Shown: one piece after another, positions 30,860 to 39,431 of the stretch
Layout: each line of letters begins with the position of its first letter
How positions within the stretch are numbered: the stretch's first letter is position 1
Origin: Microcaldota archaeon
Lineage (GTDB): Archaea; Micrarchaeota; Micrarchaeia; Norongarragalinales; Norongarragalinaceae
DNA length: 39,538 nucleotides
NCBI GenBank assembly: GCA_016212375.1
Contig: JACRGH010000058.1
Span: 1-39,538 of the forward strand
Direction: 5' to 3'
Program-made: the position numbers and the translations under genes
The notes under the pieces: model-generated
What the model was told of the DNA's origin: nothing
The model's database searches: none
Seen by the model: only the letters and a program-made list of their open reading frames with translations

Positions 30860-31621
30860 ATGGGTCCTACTGAAACATACTACCATGAAAAACTGAAGTC
30901 CGATGGCGCGCTTTTTTTCGCGCTGATTGACCCCGACAAGTTGTCGATGGAAAAAGGCGCACAGGCCGCATGGCAGAGTGAACAAGCCGGAGCGGATGCC
31001 ATCTTGGTCGGCGGCAGTATCGGCGCCCAAGGCCGCATCCTGGACGACACCGTCCAAATGATGCAAGAAAAAATAGACATCCCAGTGGTGTTGTACCCCG
31101 GCTCGCCCGCGGGTTTGACCGAATACGCCGACGCCGTGTACTTCATGCAGATGCTCAACTCCCGCGACGTCTACTGGCTTGCCGGCGCACAAATCCAATC
31201 CGCCACCGTGGTCCAGCGCATGAAATTGGAACCCATTCCTACCACGTACCTGGTGCTCGCGCCCGGAAAAGCAGTGGGCTGGATGGGCAACGCGAACCTG
31301 ATCCCTCAGGAGCGCGGCGATTTGGCGTACGCCTGCGCCTTGGCCGCCAAATACATGGGCTCGCGCGTAGTCATCACGGATTCCGGCTCCGGTGCCCCCA
31401 CCATCCCCGAAACGCCCTTTTTTGCGGCAGTCAAGAAAGCCTGCGGACCTGACGTACTGTATTTCTACGGCGGCGGCGTCAAAACCCCCGAAATGGCGGC
31501 CCACGTCATCAAATCCGGTGCCGACGGCGTGCAAATCGGCAACGCCTTTGAAGAGTCCGATCCGCAGAAGATGAAGAAGATGGTCGATGCGGTGAAAAAA
31601 GAAGGCAAGAAAAAAATCTGA
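30860..31621 (+). CDS. geranylgeranylglyceryl phosphate synthase
   Basis: GGGP synthase joins sn-glycerol 1-phosphate to geranylgeranyl diphosphate, the first ether bond of archaeal lipids. The 253-residue TIM barrel has FFALIDPDKL (Mg2+-binding D24, D26), ADAILVGGSIG, IPVVLYPGSPAGL, ADAVYFMQMLNSRD, TDSGSGAP (the phosphate/prenyl binding segment), LYFYGGGVKTPEMA, and GADGVQIGNAFEE at the C-terminal phosphate site. ATG 30860 has AGGTG upstream (30847-30851); TTG 30830 is the alternative. It presumably acts with a DGGGP synthase of the UbiA family, but the UbiA gene in this window is not clearly that enzyme. Confidence 0.92.
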   Translation: MGPTETYYHEKLKSDGALFFALIDPDKLSMEKGAQAAWQSEQAGADAILVGGSIGAQGRILDDTVQMMQEKIDIPVVLYPGSPAGLTEYADAVYFMQMLNSRDVYWLAGAQIQSATVVQRMKLEPIPTTYLVLAPGKAVGWMGNANLIPQERGDLAYACALAAKYMGSRVVITDSGSGAPTIPETPFFAAVKKACGPDVLYFYGGGVKTPEMAAHVIKSGADGVQIGNAFEESDPQKMKKMVDAVKKEGKKKI

Positions 31622-31638
31622 GAGACACCTAGACCCTC

Positions 31639-32337
31639 ATGGAACGGTTGGAAATAATTTCGGAACCGGAATTGATTCGGACGTATTGCCAGCCCCACCA
31701 CCACGTCATCGTGTTCGGGGCAAACGCCAGCATGCAACACGACGCCAGCGCCGCATTCATCGGTATGATTTTGGACAAAAAGGCCGGGGGAAAAATTACG
31801 TTGGTGGACGCGCAGGCCTACCCATGGACTGAACGCACACCAGCCATGGAGAAGCGGCTGGAGACATTGCTAAAGACACGGGGAATAACGGGAGAAAAAT
31901 ACGCCCAGATGAAAGCCAAAGCCGGCGGCTTGGGAGGCGCGGCATCCCACCGAAAAAGCATCCGTACATTCAACCGGACGCACGGACTTCACCTCGCGGT
32001 GCCCTCAATCTGGCTGGCGGACGCGTCTGACACCGGATTGCCAGAAGGCAAAGCGGACGTCAGCATCAACCGGGCCGCGTTAGCACAAATGATAGAAAAA
32101 AACGCGGATACCAATCCGAACCTACTAATCCGGGAACATCTGCGTCCACTGCGCATAGGCGGGCACGCGTTGTTCTTATTTAAATCGGAAAATGAAGCTG
32201 ATAAAATTCGGTCTCGCATGAATTTGATGCAAATGGCGTTCAGGGAATACCGTTTAAAAGAAAGCCACTACCCCATCGGCCCGCAACAATTCAAAGCCAA
32301 CTGCACGCACGCCATTGTAGTCGAAAAAATGGCATGA
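31639..32337 (+). CDS. SAM-methyltransferase-like protein
   Basis: The 232-residue protein has features of a class I Rossmann methyltransferase. A first strand and loop HHVIVFGANASMQHD holds the place of the Gly-rich SAM loop, ITLVDAQAY gives an acidic end of strand 2, and IREHLRPLRIGGHALFLF matches the late hairpin (L-x-P-G-G) typical of methyltransferases. The loop is unusual in having GANAS instead of GxGxG. The likely substrate is unknown. It starts 17 bases after GGGP synthase, on the same strand, so it is likely in that transcript. Confidence 0.55.
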   Translation: MERLEIISEPELIRTYCQPHHHVIVFGANASMQHDASAAFIGMILDKKAGGKITLVDAQAYPWTERTPAMEKRLETLLKTRGITGEKYAQMKAKAGGLGGAASHRKSIRTFNRTHGLHLAVPSIWLADASDTGLPEGKADVSINRAALAQMIEKNADTNPNLLIREHLRPLRIGGHALFLFKSENEADKIRSRMNLMQMAFREYRLKESHYPIGPQQFKANCTHAIVVEKMA

Positions 32338-32372
32338 ACAGGACTAAAAAGTCCGCCGCCGTGGGGTAATGC

Positions 32373-33578
32373 ATGCCCGAATTCTTCTTTCCCGCCCTAT
32401 TGGCCTTGGCCCTCGGTGGGCTTATTGGGTTGGAACGGGAGCGCTCCGGCCACCCCCTCATGGGCGTGCGCTCGTTTGCGCTTTGCGGACTGCTCGGATT
32501 TTTGGCCACGGTTTTACCCGTAGCGGAGTGGGCCATTTTGATTGGTTTTGCGGGCATCTTTTTGCTCTCCGCGTTGGTCTACCACCTCAAGTCCGAACGC
32601 CGCGGGTTGGGCCATGGCATCACCACTATCGTAATGCTTCCGTTGACGTTTTTGTTCGGCGTGCTGGTTGGCCTCAATCTGCGCTTGGAGGCGGCGGCCG
32701 TGGCAATCGTAGTGACGTTCCTTCTTGCGGAAAAGTCCTATCTGCATCACGTTGCCAAGATGGTCACGCGCGAGGAACTGACGGACCTGTTGGTCTTTGC
32801 GGTTTTGGCGTTTATCGCCCATCCGTTCATCCCAAAGACGCCCGTTGTGATTCTCGGCTCGGTCTTAAGTCTGCAATACGTCTGGGAAGTAATCACGTTG
32901 ATTACGGCCATAAGTTTTTGCTCGCATGTTCTGTTGAAGTTCACCAAGGAACGGGGCGCTGAAATGGCGGCCTTGCTTGGAGCCGCAGTAAGCTCCTTAG
33001 CTACGTTAGCCCTATTTTCTCACAAAATCAAGGACGAAAAACACTTGCTGTCCGTCAACCTCTTGGTCAGCGCGGGCACCATCGCGGGCTCACTAGTCGT
33101 ATTGCTCATCGTGGCGCCCGGATTGTTCGAAAAGGCATTCATCCCCTTGTCGCTCATGGGCGTCGTTTTTTTGGGAGCGTACATGACTCTTGGACCGCGT
33201 CTGCGCAACAAAGACGCACCGGTGGAAGCGCACGCCTTTTCGTTGGCATTCATCGCCAAATTTACCGCGGTTTTCGTAGCGGTGGGCCTTATTTTCAATT
33301 TGCCGCACACAGGCTCCGGATTATTGGCGTATAGTTTCCTAGGCGGTCTTTTGTCCTCGACGTCGGTGCTGGCAAGCTTGGGGTATTTGCACCTGGCGGG
33401 CCAGGTCAGCACGGCAACCGCCATCCAAGCTGCGATTGCAAGCCTTATCGCCTCATCGCTTGCCAAATCGGCCCTGACCGTAGCCAAATACCCGCGGCAG
33501 GTTGAGCTGTGGACACCCGCGGTCCTTGCCGTGCTTTCCGGCGCCATTGGCTGGTTTTTATTCCAAGCACTGGGATGA
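32373..33578 (+). CDS. MgtC / DUF4010 membrane protein
   Basis: The 401-residue polytopic protein has an N-terminal MgtC-like region (ALALGGLIGLERERSG, then GVRSFALCGLLGFLA), and a C-terminal DUF4010-like region with about nine further membrane segments (LLGAAVSSLATLALFSH, GGLLSSTSVLASLGYLHLA). The G-L-E-R-E-R-x-G motif is the MgtC hallmark. The biochemical role is not established. ATG 32373 has GGGGT upstream. Confidence 0.85.
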   Translation: MPEFFFPALLALALGGLIGLERERSGHPLMGVRSFALCGLLGFLATVLPVAEWAILIGFAGIFLLSALVYHLKSERRGLGHGITTIVMLPLTFLFGVLVGLNLRLEAAAVAIVVTFLLAEKSYLHHVAKMVTREELTDLLVFAVLAFIAHPFIPKTPVVILGSVLSLQYVWEVITLITAISFCSHVLLKFTKERGAEMAALLGAAVSSLATLALFSHKIKDEKHLLSVNLLVSAGTIAGSLVVLLIVAPGLFEKAFIPLSLMGVVFLGAYMTLGPRLRNKDAPVEAHAFSLAFIAKFTAVFVAVGLIFNLPHTGSGLLAYSFLGGLLSSTSVLASLGYLHLAGQVSTATAIQAAIASLIASSLAKSALTVAKYPRQVELWTPAVLAVLSGAIGWFLFQALG

Positions 33579-33584
33579 ATTTTA

Positions 33585-34700
33585 ATGAACGGTAACCAGA
33601 ATCCTACCGTGGAACAGCGCCATACACTTCAAACCATCGACGCAGGACATGGCGGCGGACAGGTGTTGCGCACGGCGCTTTCTCTAGCCGCGCTCACCGG
33701 CACGCCCATCGACATCCGTAACATCCGCCAGAACCGGCCCAAACCCGGATTACAGCCGCAGCATTTGGCGTGCGTGCATGCCGTTGCGAAGATTACGGAC
33801 GGCACGTTGGAGCACGACGCCATCGGCGCGTCGCACGTCGTTTTCCGGCCCGGAAAAATCCGAAGCGGCCGATACGAATTCGACATCGGCACCGCAGGCG
33901 CCAGTTGCTTGTTGTTGCAATGCATCCTGCCCCCGTTGTTATTCGCGGACAAACCCAGTTCCGTGCGCATCATCGGCGGCACGGACGTGCCGTTTTCACC
34001 ACCGTCGCTGTTTTTGGAAACCGTCTTTGTGCCGGCGCTTGAAAAAATGGGCGCACCCGTTTCTTTGACCGTGGTGCGTCATGGATTTTACCCAAAGGGC
34101 GGCGGTATCCTGGACGTTATCGTGCAACCCGTGAAAACCCTGAGGCCCCTGGATTTAAAGCGGCGCGGGACCCGTGGAACAATCGCCGCCACCATCCAGT
34201 CCGCCCAATTGCCGAACCACGTGGCGGAGCGCGAAAAAGCCGAATTGCAACGTCGCGTGGATGACATTGCCGTAAACACCCAAAGCGTAACCGCTTCAAG
34301 CGCGGGCAACGTGGTAAATCTTTTCGTGGATTATGGGGGGTGGCGCATGGCGTTTGACGCGTTGGGAAAAATAGGCAAAACCTCTGAAATCATTGCAACC
34401 GAAGTGGCGGATGCATACGCCGCCTTTGACACCGGAACCGAAGCCTTGGAGCCGCACCTGTTGGACCAATTGTTGATTTATGCGGCATTGGCCGGCCCTG
34501 GAAATGGAGGCGCGAGGCGCGATGACCGATGCAGTGCAAGTGGCCAAAGTCAGATTAAAGTAACCCAATTGAGTGAACACGCCGAAAGCAACCTTCGGAT
34601 TATCCACGAATTGCTTGGGACGGCCCACACATTCAATGACGGAATGTTGGTCATCCAAGGGAAAAACCCTAAAAATGGTCCGAAAGACACGGAACCATAA
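33585..34700 (+). CDS. rtcA: RNA 3'-terminal phosphate cyclase
   Basis: RtcA converts a 3'-phosphate at RNA ends to a 2',3'-cyclic phosphate with ATP. The 371-residue protein shows DAGHGGGQVLRTALSLAALTG near the N-terminus, RPKPGLQPQHLACVHAVAKIT, IGTAGASCLLLQC, GGTDVPFSPP, and EPHLLDQLLIYAALA with the catalytic histidine at H291. The length is normal. It starts six bases after the MgtC-like stop. About 15 residues before the family core (MNGNQNPTVEQRH) are extra. Confidence 0.92.
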   Translation: MNGNQNPTVEQRHTLQTIDAGHGGGQVLRTALSLAALTGTPIDIRNIRQNRPKPGLQPQHLACVHAVAKITDGTLEHDAIGASHVVFRPGKIRSGRYEFDIGTAGASCLLLQCILPPLLFADKPSSVRIIGGTDVPFSPPSLFLETVFVPALEKMGAPVSLTVVRHGFYPKGGGILDVIVQPVKTLRPLDLKRRGTRGTIAATIQSAQLPNHVAEREKAELQRRVDDIAVNTQSVTASSAGNVVNLFVDYGGWRMAFDALGKIGKTSEIIATEVADAYAAFDTGTEALEPHLLDQLLIYAALAGPGNGGARRDDRCSASGQSQIKVTQLSEHAESNLRIIHELLGTAHTFNDGMLVIQGKNPKNGPKDTEP

Positions 34701-34818
34701 GGGAAAAGCCCGTTTTGGAAAAACAAATACCTGATTTTTGTACGCTTTGGAAAGCAAAACAACACCTTTTCTTTTAATATTCGAGGCGACCTAAGCGTTT
34801 CATATTGGGGTGGGGCAA

Positions 34819-35205
34819 ATGAACGAATTGACTATCGTGGCCAAGGACCGCGTTGGATTGTTGGCGGATATCTCGGATGCATTGGGAAAAGACGGCATCA
34901 ACATCGAATTCGTATCGGTCGAGACCACGGCATCCACGGCGATCGTCCACCTCAAGGTTCAAAGCTCCGTTGCCGCCAAAAAGACACTGACGGCGGCCGG
35001 ATTCCGCTGCGTGGACAAACACAACCTGTTGTTGCGCCTCAAGGACAAACCCGGAGAGCTTGCCAAAGTCAGCCGGAAGTTGGCCGATTCCGGCGTGAAC
35101 ATCAAGAACGTCTATATCTTGGACGCGGCGAAGAACGAAAAGATTCTTGCCATAGACACCTCGGACAATGCCAAAGCAAAGACGGTATTGGCGGCATACT
35201 TGTAA
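34819..35205 (+). CDS. double ACT-domain protein
   Basis: The 128-residue protein consists of two ACT domains and nothing else: ELTIVAKDRVGLLADISDAL (first) and LLLRLKDKPGELAKVSRKLA (second), each with the ligand-binding Gly before the first helix. ACT domains bind amino acids and regulate metabolic enzymes or transcription. ATG 34819 is preferred over GTG 34810; a G-rich stretch lies before it, and a TATA-like TTTTAATATT is at 34772-34781. Confidence 0.8.
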   Translation: MNELTIVAKDRVGLLADISDALGKDGINIEFVSVETTASTAIVHLKVQSSVAAKKTLTAAGFRCVDKHNLLLRLKDKPGELAKVSRKLADSGVNIKNVYILDAAKNEKILAIDTSDNAKAKTVLAAYL

Positions 35206-35242
35206 GGCACACCCCCACAGGTAAAATAAACGAGGCCTAAAA

Positions 35243-35800
35243 ATGACGAATTTAATCCAGCACCACCTATTTGAAAATGGCCAAGAACATGAGTTGCCAC
35301 TAAAGGAAGGTCGTGCATTAATCGTCACGACTACCCACACGGATCCGGAAAGCCAAATGGTAAAACCCCTACGGAAAATCGCCATAGCGGATTCACAATT
35401 GCAAGGAAAAGCCGTCCGGGTGGGCCATTTCAAAGACGCGTCGGGACGTTCGGCGCGAATCAACCTGGCAGATGTTGAAAAAATGGGGAAAAACGATTTG
35501 GAAGGCCATCAACTCCGGTTGAAGCTAAGCCCGGACGGCTCGCAACTGCATATTGAAAACATGTCAGGAAACCCCATGAGTGTGGCACAGTTTCCAGACC
35601 ACCGGGATTCCGGCCCATTGCATATCGAATCGTTTGGACGAGGAACGCGTATCCTCCAGCCAGGGGAAAACATTGAATTCGGTGGATTGAGCGGAAACGT
35701 GCGCCACCTTTTCGAATGGGTAAACGTAGAAGGCTACACACCTGAAAAAAATCTGGTGGAAAAGATACTCACGATTTTCAAACACGAGAACCCGGGCTAA
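35243..35800 (+). CDS. uncharacterised beta-rich protein
   Basis: The 185-residue protein is mostly short beta strands: RALIVTTTHTD, VRVGHFKDASGRSARINLADV, HQLRLKLSPDGSQLHIENMSGNPM, TRILQPGENIEFGG. The order (a strand with V-R-V-G, an R-I-N-L segment, S-x-D-G..L-x-I-x-N-x-S-x-N-P, then a late G-E-x-I-x-F-G-G) is reminiscent of FHA domains, but the conserved Arg and Ser-x-x-His are not clear. I make no firm assignment. It is 37 bases after the ACT gene and probably co-transcribed. Confidence 0.5.
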   Translation: MTNLIQHHLFENGQEHELPLKEGRALIVTTTHTDPESQMVKPLRKIAIADSQLQGKAVRVGHFKDASGRSARINLADVEKMGKNDLEGHQLRLKLSPDGSQLHIENMSGNPMSVAQFPDHRDSGPLHIESFGRGTRILQPGENIEFGGLSGNVRHLFEWVNVEGYTPEKNLVEKILTIFKHENPG

Positions 35801-35805
35801 AATAA

Positions 35806-36654
35806 TCAGCCCGCAACAAGCGCCCACACCACATCGCCCACAGCTATGCTCAAAAGCAATCCGGCCAGAAGGTACGGCCCGAAGCGCGGCAGGTTTCGGT
35901 AGATGGGCACCGTTTTGCGCGAGCGTGCGGCCATGAAGTTCTTAAGCTTCTTCAAGGCGGCAACCGTCAGGACGCGCTCCAAGCCAAACCGCTCCACATC
36001 ATTTCCCGGCAGTTTTTCCAAGGCCAAGACGTCTTCATCCAGAATCTGCCGCGCGGTCTGTGGAACAATCACCGCATAATCCACTACGTCCTGGCGGTAG
36101 ACCAAATAGAAAACCGAAGGGACACCCAACAACGCAATCAGGCCTTTGCCCAAGGCACCGAAAGGCATCCACACGGATACGGCTATAACCGCAAAGAAGC
36201 CCAACACGAACCAACCGCCTTTTTTGCCCGGAAACTTGCCTGCGTCCCGCAACAAGCGCGCGTACCACATGCCGGAACCGACCGAGGCCAACAACGACGC
36301 CGCCAAAAAGACGCTGAGCACAAAGGGCCAGAAGATTGGCACGGAAATGAACGGAGACACCGGTAGCCACAACGCAAGACCCGCCAACAACAACACATCC
36401 CCGCCGCCGAATTGGCCGGAACGGTAGGAAAAATAGCCGATGCCGCCGATGAGCGCAGCCACCAGTACGGTCGGCCAAAGCGAAGCGAAGGGCAAAAAGA
36501 CGACGTCCCAAATAAGGCCGCCCAAGACGAACGCATACAACAGGTGCTCGTTCATGAAAGACGTTTGGTGGTCCTCCCATGCAAGGTAAGCAGTGACCAA
36601 AACGGCTGCGATAACCCGGAGTGCCGCATCAAACCCAAGTAATTCAAAAATCAT
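35806..36654 (-). CDS. A24 prepilin peptidase (FlaK/PibD type)
   Basis: This membrane aspartic protease removes class III signal peptides from archaellins and pilins. The 282-residue protein has AWEDHQTSFMNEHLLY with catalytic D28, and SGQFGGGDVLLLAGLALWLP with the GxGD motif (GGGD, D86), the two acids of the family. About six membrane segments are in the first 180 residues. A hydrophilic cytoplasmic stretch follows (about 195-250), then one final membrane segment. The archaeal enzymes are usually 230-350 residues, so it fits. ATG 36654 is preferred over TTG 36672. No pilin gene is adjacent in this window. Confidence 0.82.
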   Translation of the reverse strand: MIFELLGFDAALRVIAAVLVTAYLAWEDHQTSFMNEHLLYAFVLGGLIWDVVFLPFASLWPTVLVAALIGGIGYFSYRSGQFGGGDVLLLAGLALWLPVSPFISVPIFWPFVLSVFLAASLLASVGSGMWYARLLRDAGKFPGKKGGWFVLGFFAVIAVSVWMPFGALGKGLIALLGVPSVFYLVYRQDVVDYAVIVPQTARQILDEDVLALEKLPGNDVERFGLERVLTVAALKKLKNFMAARSRKTVPIYRNLPRFGPYLLAGLLLSIAVGDVVWALVAG

Positions 36655-36708
36655 GCCAATCGACCCGGACAAAAACCAAGAAACACCGACACGGCCACAA
36701 CACCCTTT

Positions 36709-36936
36709 TTAAAAATCGAAATAGTCGTTGTCGATGCTCCATGTAATCAGAAGCAGGCCGAAAAGCAGTGCGCCGATGAAATTGATGGTGCCGAAATACC
36801 CCAAGGCGATGATGGCGATGCCGCCGATCAAAAAATGCGGCTTGATGCGGCCGTAACCCGGACGGGGGTCAATTGGGTCGCCGGGATGGATTTTGGGCTT
36901 TTGCGGGCCGTGGGATTTGACAGCGGGTGCGGACAT
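36709..36936 (-). CDS. small two-segment membrane protein
   Basis: The 75-residue protein starts with a Pro/Lys-rich hydrophilic part (SAPAVKSHGPQKPKIHPGDP), followed by two membrane segments (FLIGGIAIIALGYFG and GALLFGLLLITWSI) and an acidic tail. ATG 36936 is the natural start, because the open frame further upstream is in a different composition. It lies 54 bases before the prepilin peptidase gene on the same strand, so they may be co-transcribed. I do not recognise a family. Confidence 0.55.
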   Translation of the reverse strand: MSAPAVKSHGPQKPKIHPGDPIDPRPGYGRIKPHFLIGGIAIIALGYFGTINFIGALLFGLLLITWSIDNDYFDF

Positions 36937-36981
36937 GAGTTCAACCAAAGGCAATAGACGTGCTTCAAATTGAAAAAGGCG

Positions 36982-37635
36982 ATGGAAAGAAACAAAAACA
37001 CCGAGCCGACAAATGACTCCATGAAACCACTTCTTAGAGCCCGCGAACTGTTGCACGGGTTCGAAGACCGGGATTCAGGACTCAACCATCCGGCCAACAC
37101 ACCTGTGCAGATTGGACAAATCGAAAGCAATCGGACAGGTAAAGCAAAAGCCGTAGCCACCATCCACTATGACGATTACGACCCAAAACGTATCCCCTTC
37201 GAAATCGAATTGACACCCCAAGGCTACTATGCCGGTCGTATTGGAGACAAAAAAGGTACACCACGCGTATTCAGCCTTCACTACAACGTCAAGGATCAAA
37301 AGCCGAATCGAGCAAGGTTTGGCGGCGGATGGGCATACCTTTGGGTTCAAGCGGATGAACAGGTCCCTAACGAATTGAAACGAAAATTTCGGAGCGACGG
37401 TTCTTACTGGGGCCCCCACCCGAATGCAAACGAAGTGCACGGCCTCACGGGCAACGTGGTAGGCGTCAAAAGCAAATATCCAACCACCGTTAGCAGTCGG
37501 ATAGAGAATGATGCTGAACGCGAAGACCAATTAAGGGAAGCGCTCCGAGAAGCAATCTTACTGTACCACAAAGTGCAGGGTCAAATTCAACCGCATGCGC
37601 AAGCCCGACGAAAAGGACACCTGACACCGCCCTAG
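36982..37635 (+). CDS. uncharacterised soluble protein
   Basis: Unrecognised 217-residue protein without membrane segments. The centre is beta-rich (AVATIHYDDYDPKRIPFEIEL, GYYAGRIGDKKGTPRVFSLHY, WAYLWVQADEQVPNELKRKF) and the C-terminus is a charged helix (EREDQLREALREAILLYHKV) with a basic tail. The start could be ATG 36982 (AAGGCG before it) or ATG 37021. It is divergent from the small membrane protein gene. Confidence 0.5.
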   Translation: MERNKNTEPTNDSMKPLLRARELLHGFEDRDSGLNHPANTPVQIGQIESNRTGKAKAVATIHYDDYDPKRIPFEIELTPQGYYAGRIGDKKGTPRVFSLHYNVKDQKPNRARFGGGWAYLWVQADEQVPNELKRKFRSDGSYWGPHPNANEVHGLTGNVVGVKSKYPTTVSSRIENDAEREDQLREALREAILLYHKVQGQIQPHAQARRKGHLTPP

Positions 37636-37760
37636 GCCATCACATCGGTAATTTCGCGCTGAACGGTTGGCGGAGTTTGTTCAGAGCGCGTTTGTTGCGC
37701 TTGACTTTGCCATTATCGTTCCGTTTTTGTGAAACGTCTGTTGGAAATGGCTGCAATAAA

Positions 37761-37880
37761 CTACGTGAAAATGTCATCGATGGATTCGGCTTTGTGGACC
37801 CAGGTTTTTCCAAGACGGATAGCCAATTCAATCCGGTCAAATTCGGCCAAGTCTAATTCAAGTTCTTCTTTTCGGTTCAT
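37761..37880 (-). CDS. 39-residue small protein downstream of SRP54
   Basis: A short ORF starts at ATG 37880, nine bases after the SRP54 stop, and ends at TAG 37761. The 39-residue product is acidic and helical (NRKEELELDLAEFDRIELAI, then RLGKTWVHKAESIDDIFT). The composition and the close spacing argue for a real, co-transcribed gene. A second frame further downstream on the same strand (to 37640) is basic and may be unrelated or a displaced continuation. No family is recognised. The remaining bases 37636-37760 contain nothing else I can support. Confidence 0.45.
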   Translation of the reverse strand: MNRKEELELDLAEFDRIELAIRLGKTWVHKAESIDDIFT

Positions 37881-37889
37881 TCAAAGTCA

Positions 37890-39194
37890 CTACCCGCCCA
37901 ACTTCCCGCCGAACTGCTGGCTCAGCTTGTTCAACAAACCCTTGTTTTTCTTGACGTCTTTGAGCATCTTCTGCGTCTTCTCGAATTGCTGCACCAATTC
38001 GCGCACGTCCGATTCCTTCATGCCGGCGCCTTTTGCGACGCGTGCCTGGCGCGAGGATTCCTTCATCAACGCCGGATTGTTCCGCTCGGCAAGGGTCATG
38101 CTCAAGACGGCGGACTCGAAGGCTTTCAGTTTTTTCTCGCTTTGGTTCATCACGTCGTCCGGCAAATCATGCGCACCCATCATCTGCATGACCGATTTGA
38201 GCGGTCCCATTTTCTTGAATGCCTTAAGCTGTGACAAAAACGTGGCGTAATCCAGCTTTCCGTCGTTCCACGCCTTTTCCAGGTTTTCTTCCTCGGAGAC
38301 ACGCTTGGCCGTTTCCAATAATTCCTTCAAATCCGGAAAGCCCAACAAGGACGCGGCAAAGGCATGGGGGTCAAAAGCGCGCAAGTCCTGCAATTTTTCA
38401 CCGGAGCCCAAAAAGCAGATGCGCGAGCCGGACTCTACCACGGACGACAGCGCGCCGCCGCCCTTACCGGAACCGTCCATCTTGGTAATGAGCACACCAG
38501 TCAAGCCCACGGCGTCGTGGAATTGTTTGGCTTGTTTTCCGGCCACCTGGCCCGCATCCGCGGACACGACCAAAAAAGAGGAGTCCGGTTCAAAGACTGA
38601 GGCCACATCCTTAAGCTCGCGGGCCAATTCCTCATCAAATGCACTACGCCCGGCCGAGTCCAAAATCACGACGTCGTATTGGTCGGACAGTTTGCGAGCC
38701 GCGGTGGCAATCGCAACGGCATCGTTTGTTTCAAGCGTAAAGAAGGCCACATGGGCCTGATCGGCCAGTTGTTGAAGCTGAGCGCGGGCCGCAGGACGGT
38801 GGACATCCGCGCCGACCAAAATGACTTTCAGACCTTTTGAAGAATAATAGCGTGCAATCTTCCCTGCCGAGGTACTTTTTCCCACCCCGAACAGGCCGAG
38901 TAGCAAGATGCGCTGCTTCGCCAAGGACGGCTCATGGGCCTGACCCATGAATTTTTCCAATTCCTCGTAAACGACCTTGACCACGTGTTCGCGCAGGCCC
39001 ACGCCCGGAATGGGCTTTTCAGACAGGGTCCTTTCCTTGATTTTTTTCGTCCATTCCAATACGAAGCGGACGTTGACGTCATTGGCAATCAAGACGCGCT
39101 GCAAGTCCTTGACCAATTCGGTTACAGCCGTTTCGTCCACGTAGCGGCCGGACAATTTGGCCAACGCCTGCCTCAAACCTTTGCCTAAGTCCAA
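37890..39194 (-). CDS. srp54: signal recognition particle GTPase SRP54
   Basis: SRP54 binds signal sequences and 7S RNA and delivers ribosomes to the Sec translocon. The 434-residue protein has the N domain (1-85), G domain with P-loop GLFGVGKST (100-108), LVGADVHRPAA, DSAGRS, and TKMDGSGKGGGALS, followed by the methionine-rich M domain (about 300-434). The start is TTG 39194, since there is no ATG near the expected N-terminus (VLDKLG-type start); a CAGGGA lies upstream. The G3 motif has Ser (DSAGR) instead of the usual Thr. No SRP RNA gene was found in this window. Confidence 0.92.
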   Translation of the reverse strand: MDLGKGLRQALAKLSGRYVDETAVTELVKDLQRVLIANDVNVRFVLEWTKKIKERTLSEKPIPGVGLREHVVKVVYEELEKFMGQAHEPSLAKQRILLLGLFGVGKSTSAGKIARYYSSKGLKVILVGADVHRPAARAQLQQLADQAHVAFFTLETNDAVAIATAARKLSDQYDVVILDSAGRSAFDEELARELKDVASVFEPDSSFLVVSADAGQVAGKQAKQFHDAVGLTGVLITKMDGSGKGGGALSSVVESGSRICFLGSGEKLQDLRAFDPHAFAASLLGFPDLKELLETAKRVSEEENLEKAWNDGKLDYATFLSQLKAFKKMGPLKSVMQMMGAHDLPDDVMNQSEKKLKAFESAVLSMTLAERNNPALMKESSRQARVAKGAGMKESDVRELVQQFEKTQKMLKDVKKNKGLLNKLSQQFGGKLGG

Positions 39195-39385
39195 AAGAAT
39201 CCCTGAAACATAACTGGATAATGGCTGAAAGAGACGGTGCCGAAACGGAGTTAAAAACGGAGTGTTTGGACGATTTGGAAAAAGCGACCGGAACGGGAAA
39301 AAAAGTTTTTTAAAAAAAGGTAAGGGTTTAGTTTTGTAGGTCGACCGAAAGGCGTAAGTTCTACTTTTTCGTACCTCTTTTGCTT

Positions 39386-39407
39386 GGGCGTCCCGACTAG
39401 GACGCCC
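39386..39407. repeat. 8-bp stem hairpin between srp54 and the last gene
   Basis: GGGCGTCC (39386-39393) and GGACGCCC (39400-39407) form a GC-rich hairpin with a 6-base loop. It lies 25 bases before ATG 39432 and 190 bases before the SRP54 start. It may be a leader structure, an operator, or a terminator read on the minus strand. The rest of the gap (39195-39385) is A/T-run-rich and contains no ORF. Confidence 0.45.
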
Positions 39408-39431
39408 CGCGCAAAAAAAGGCCCACCCGCC

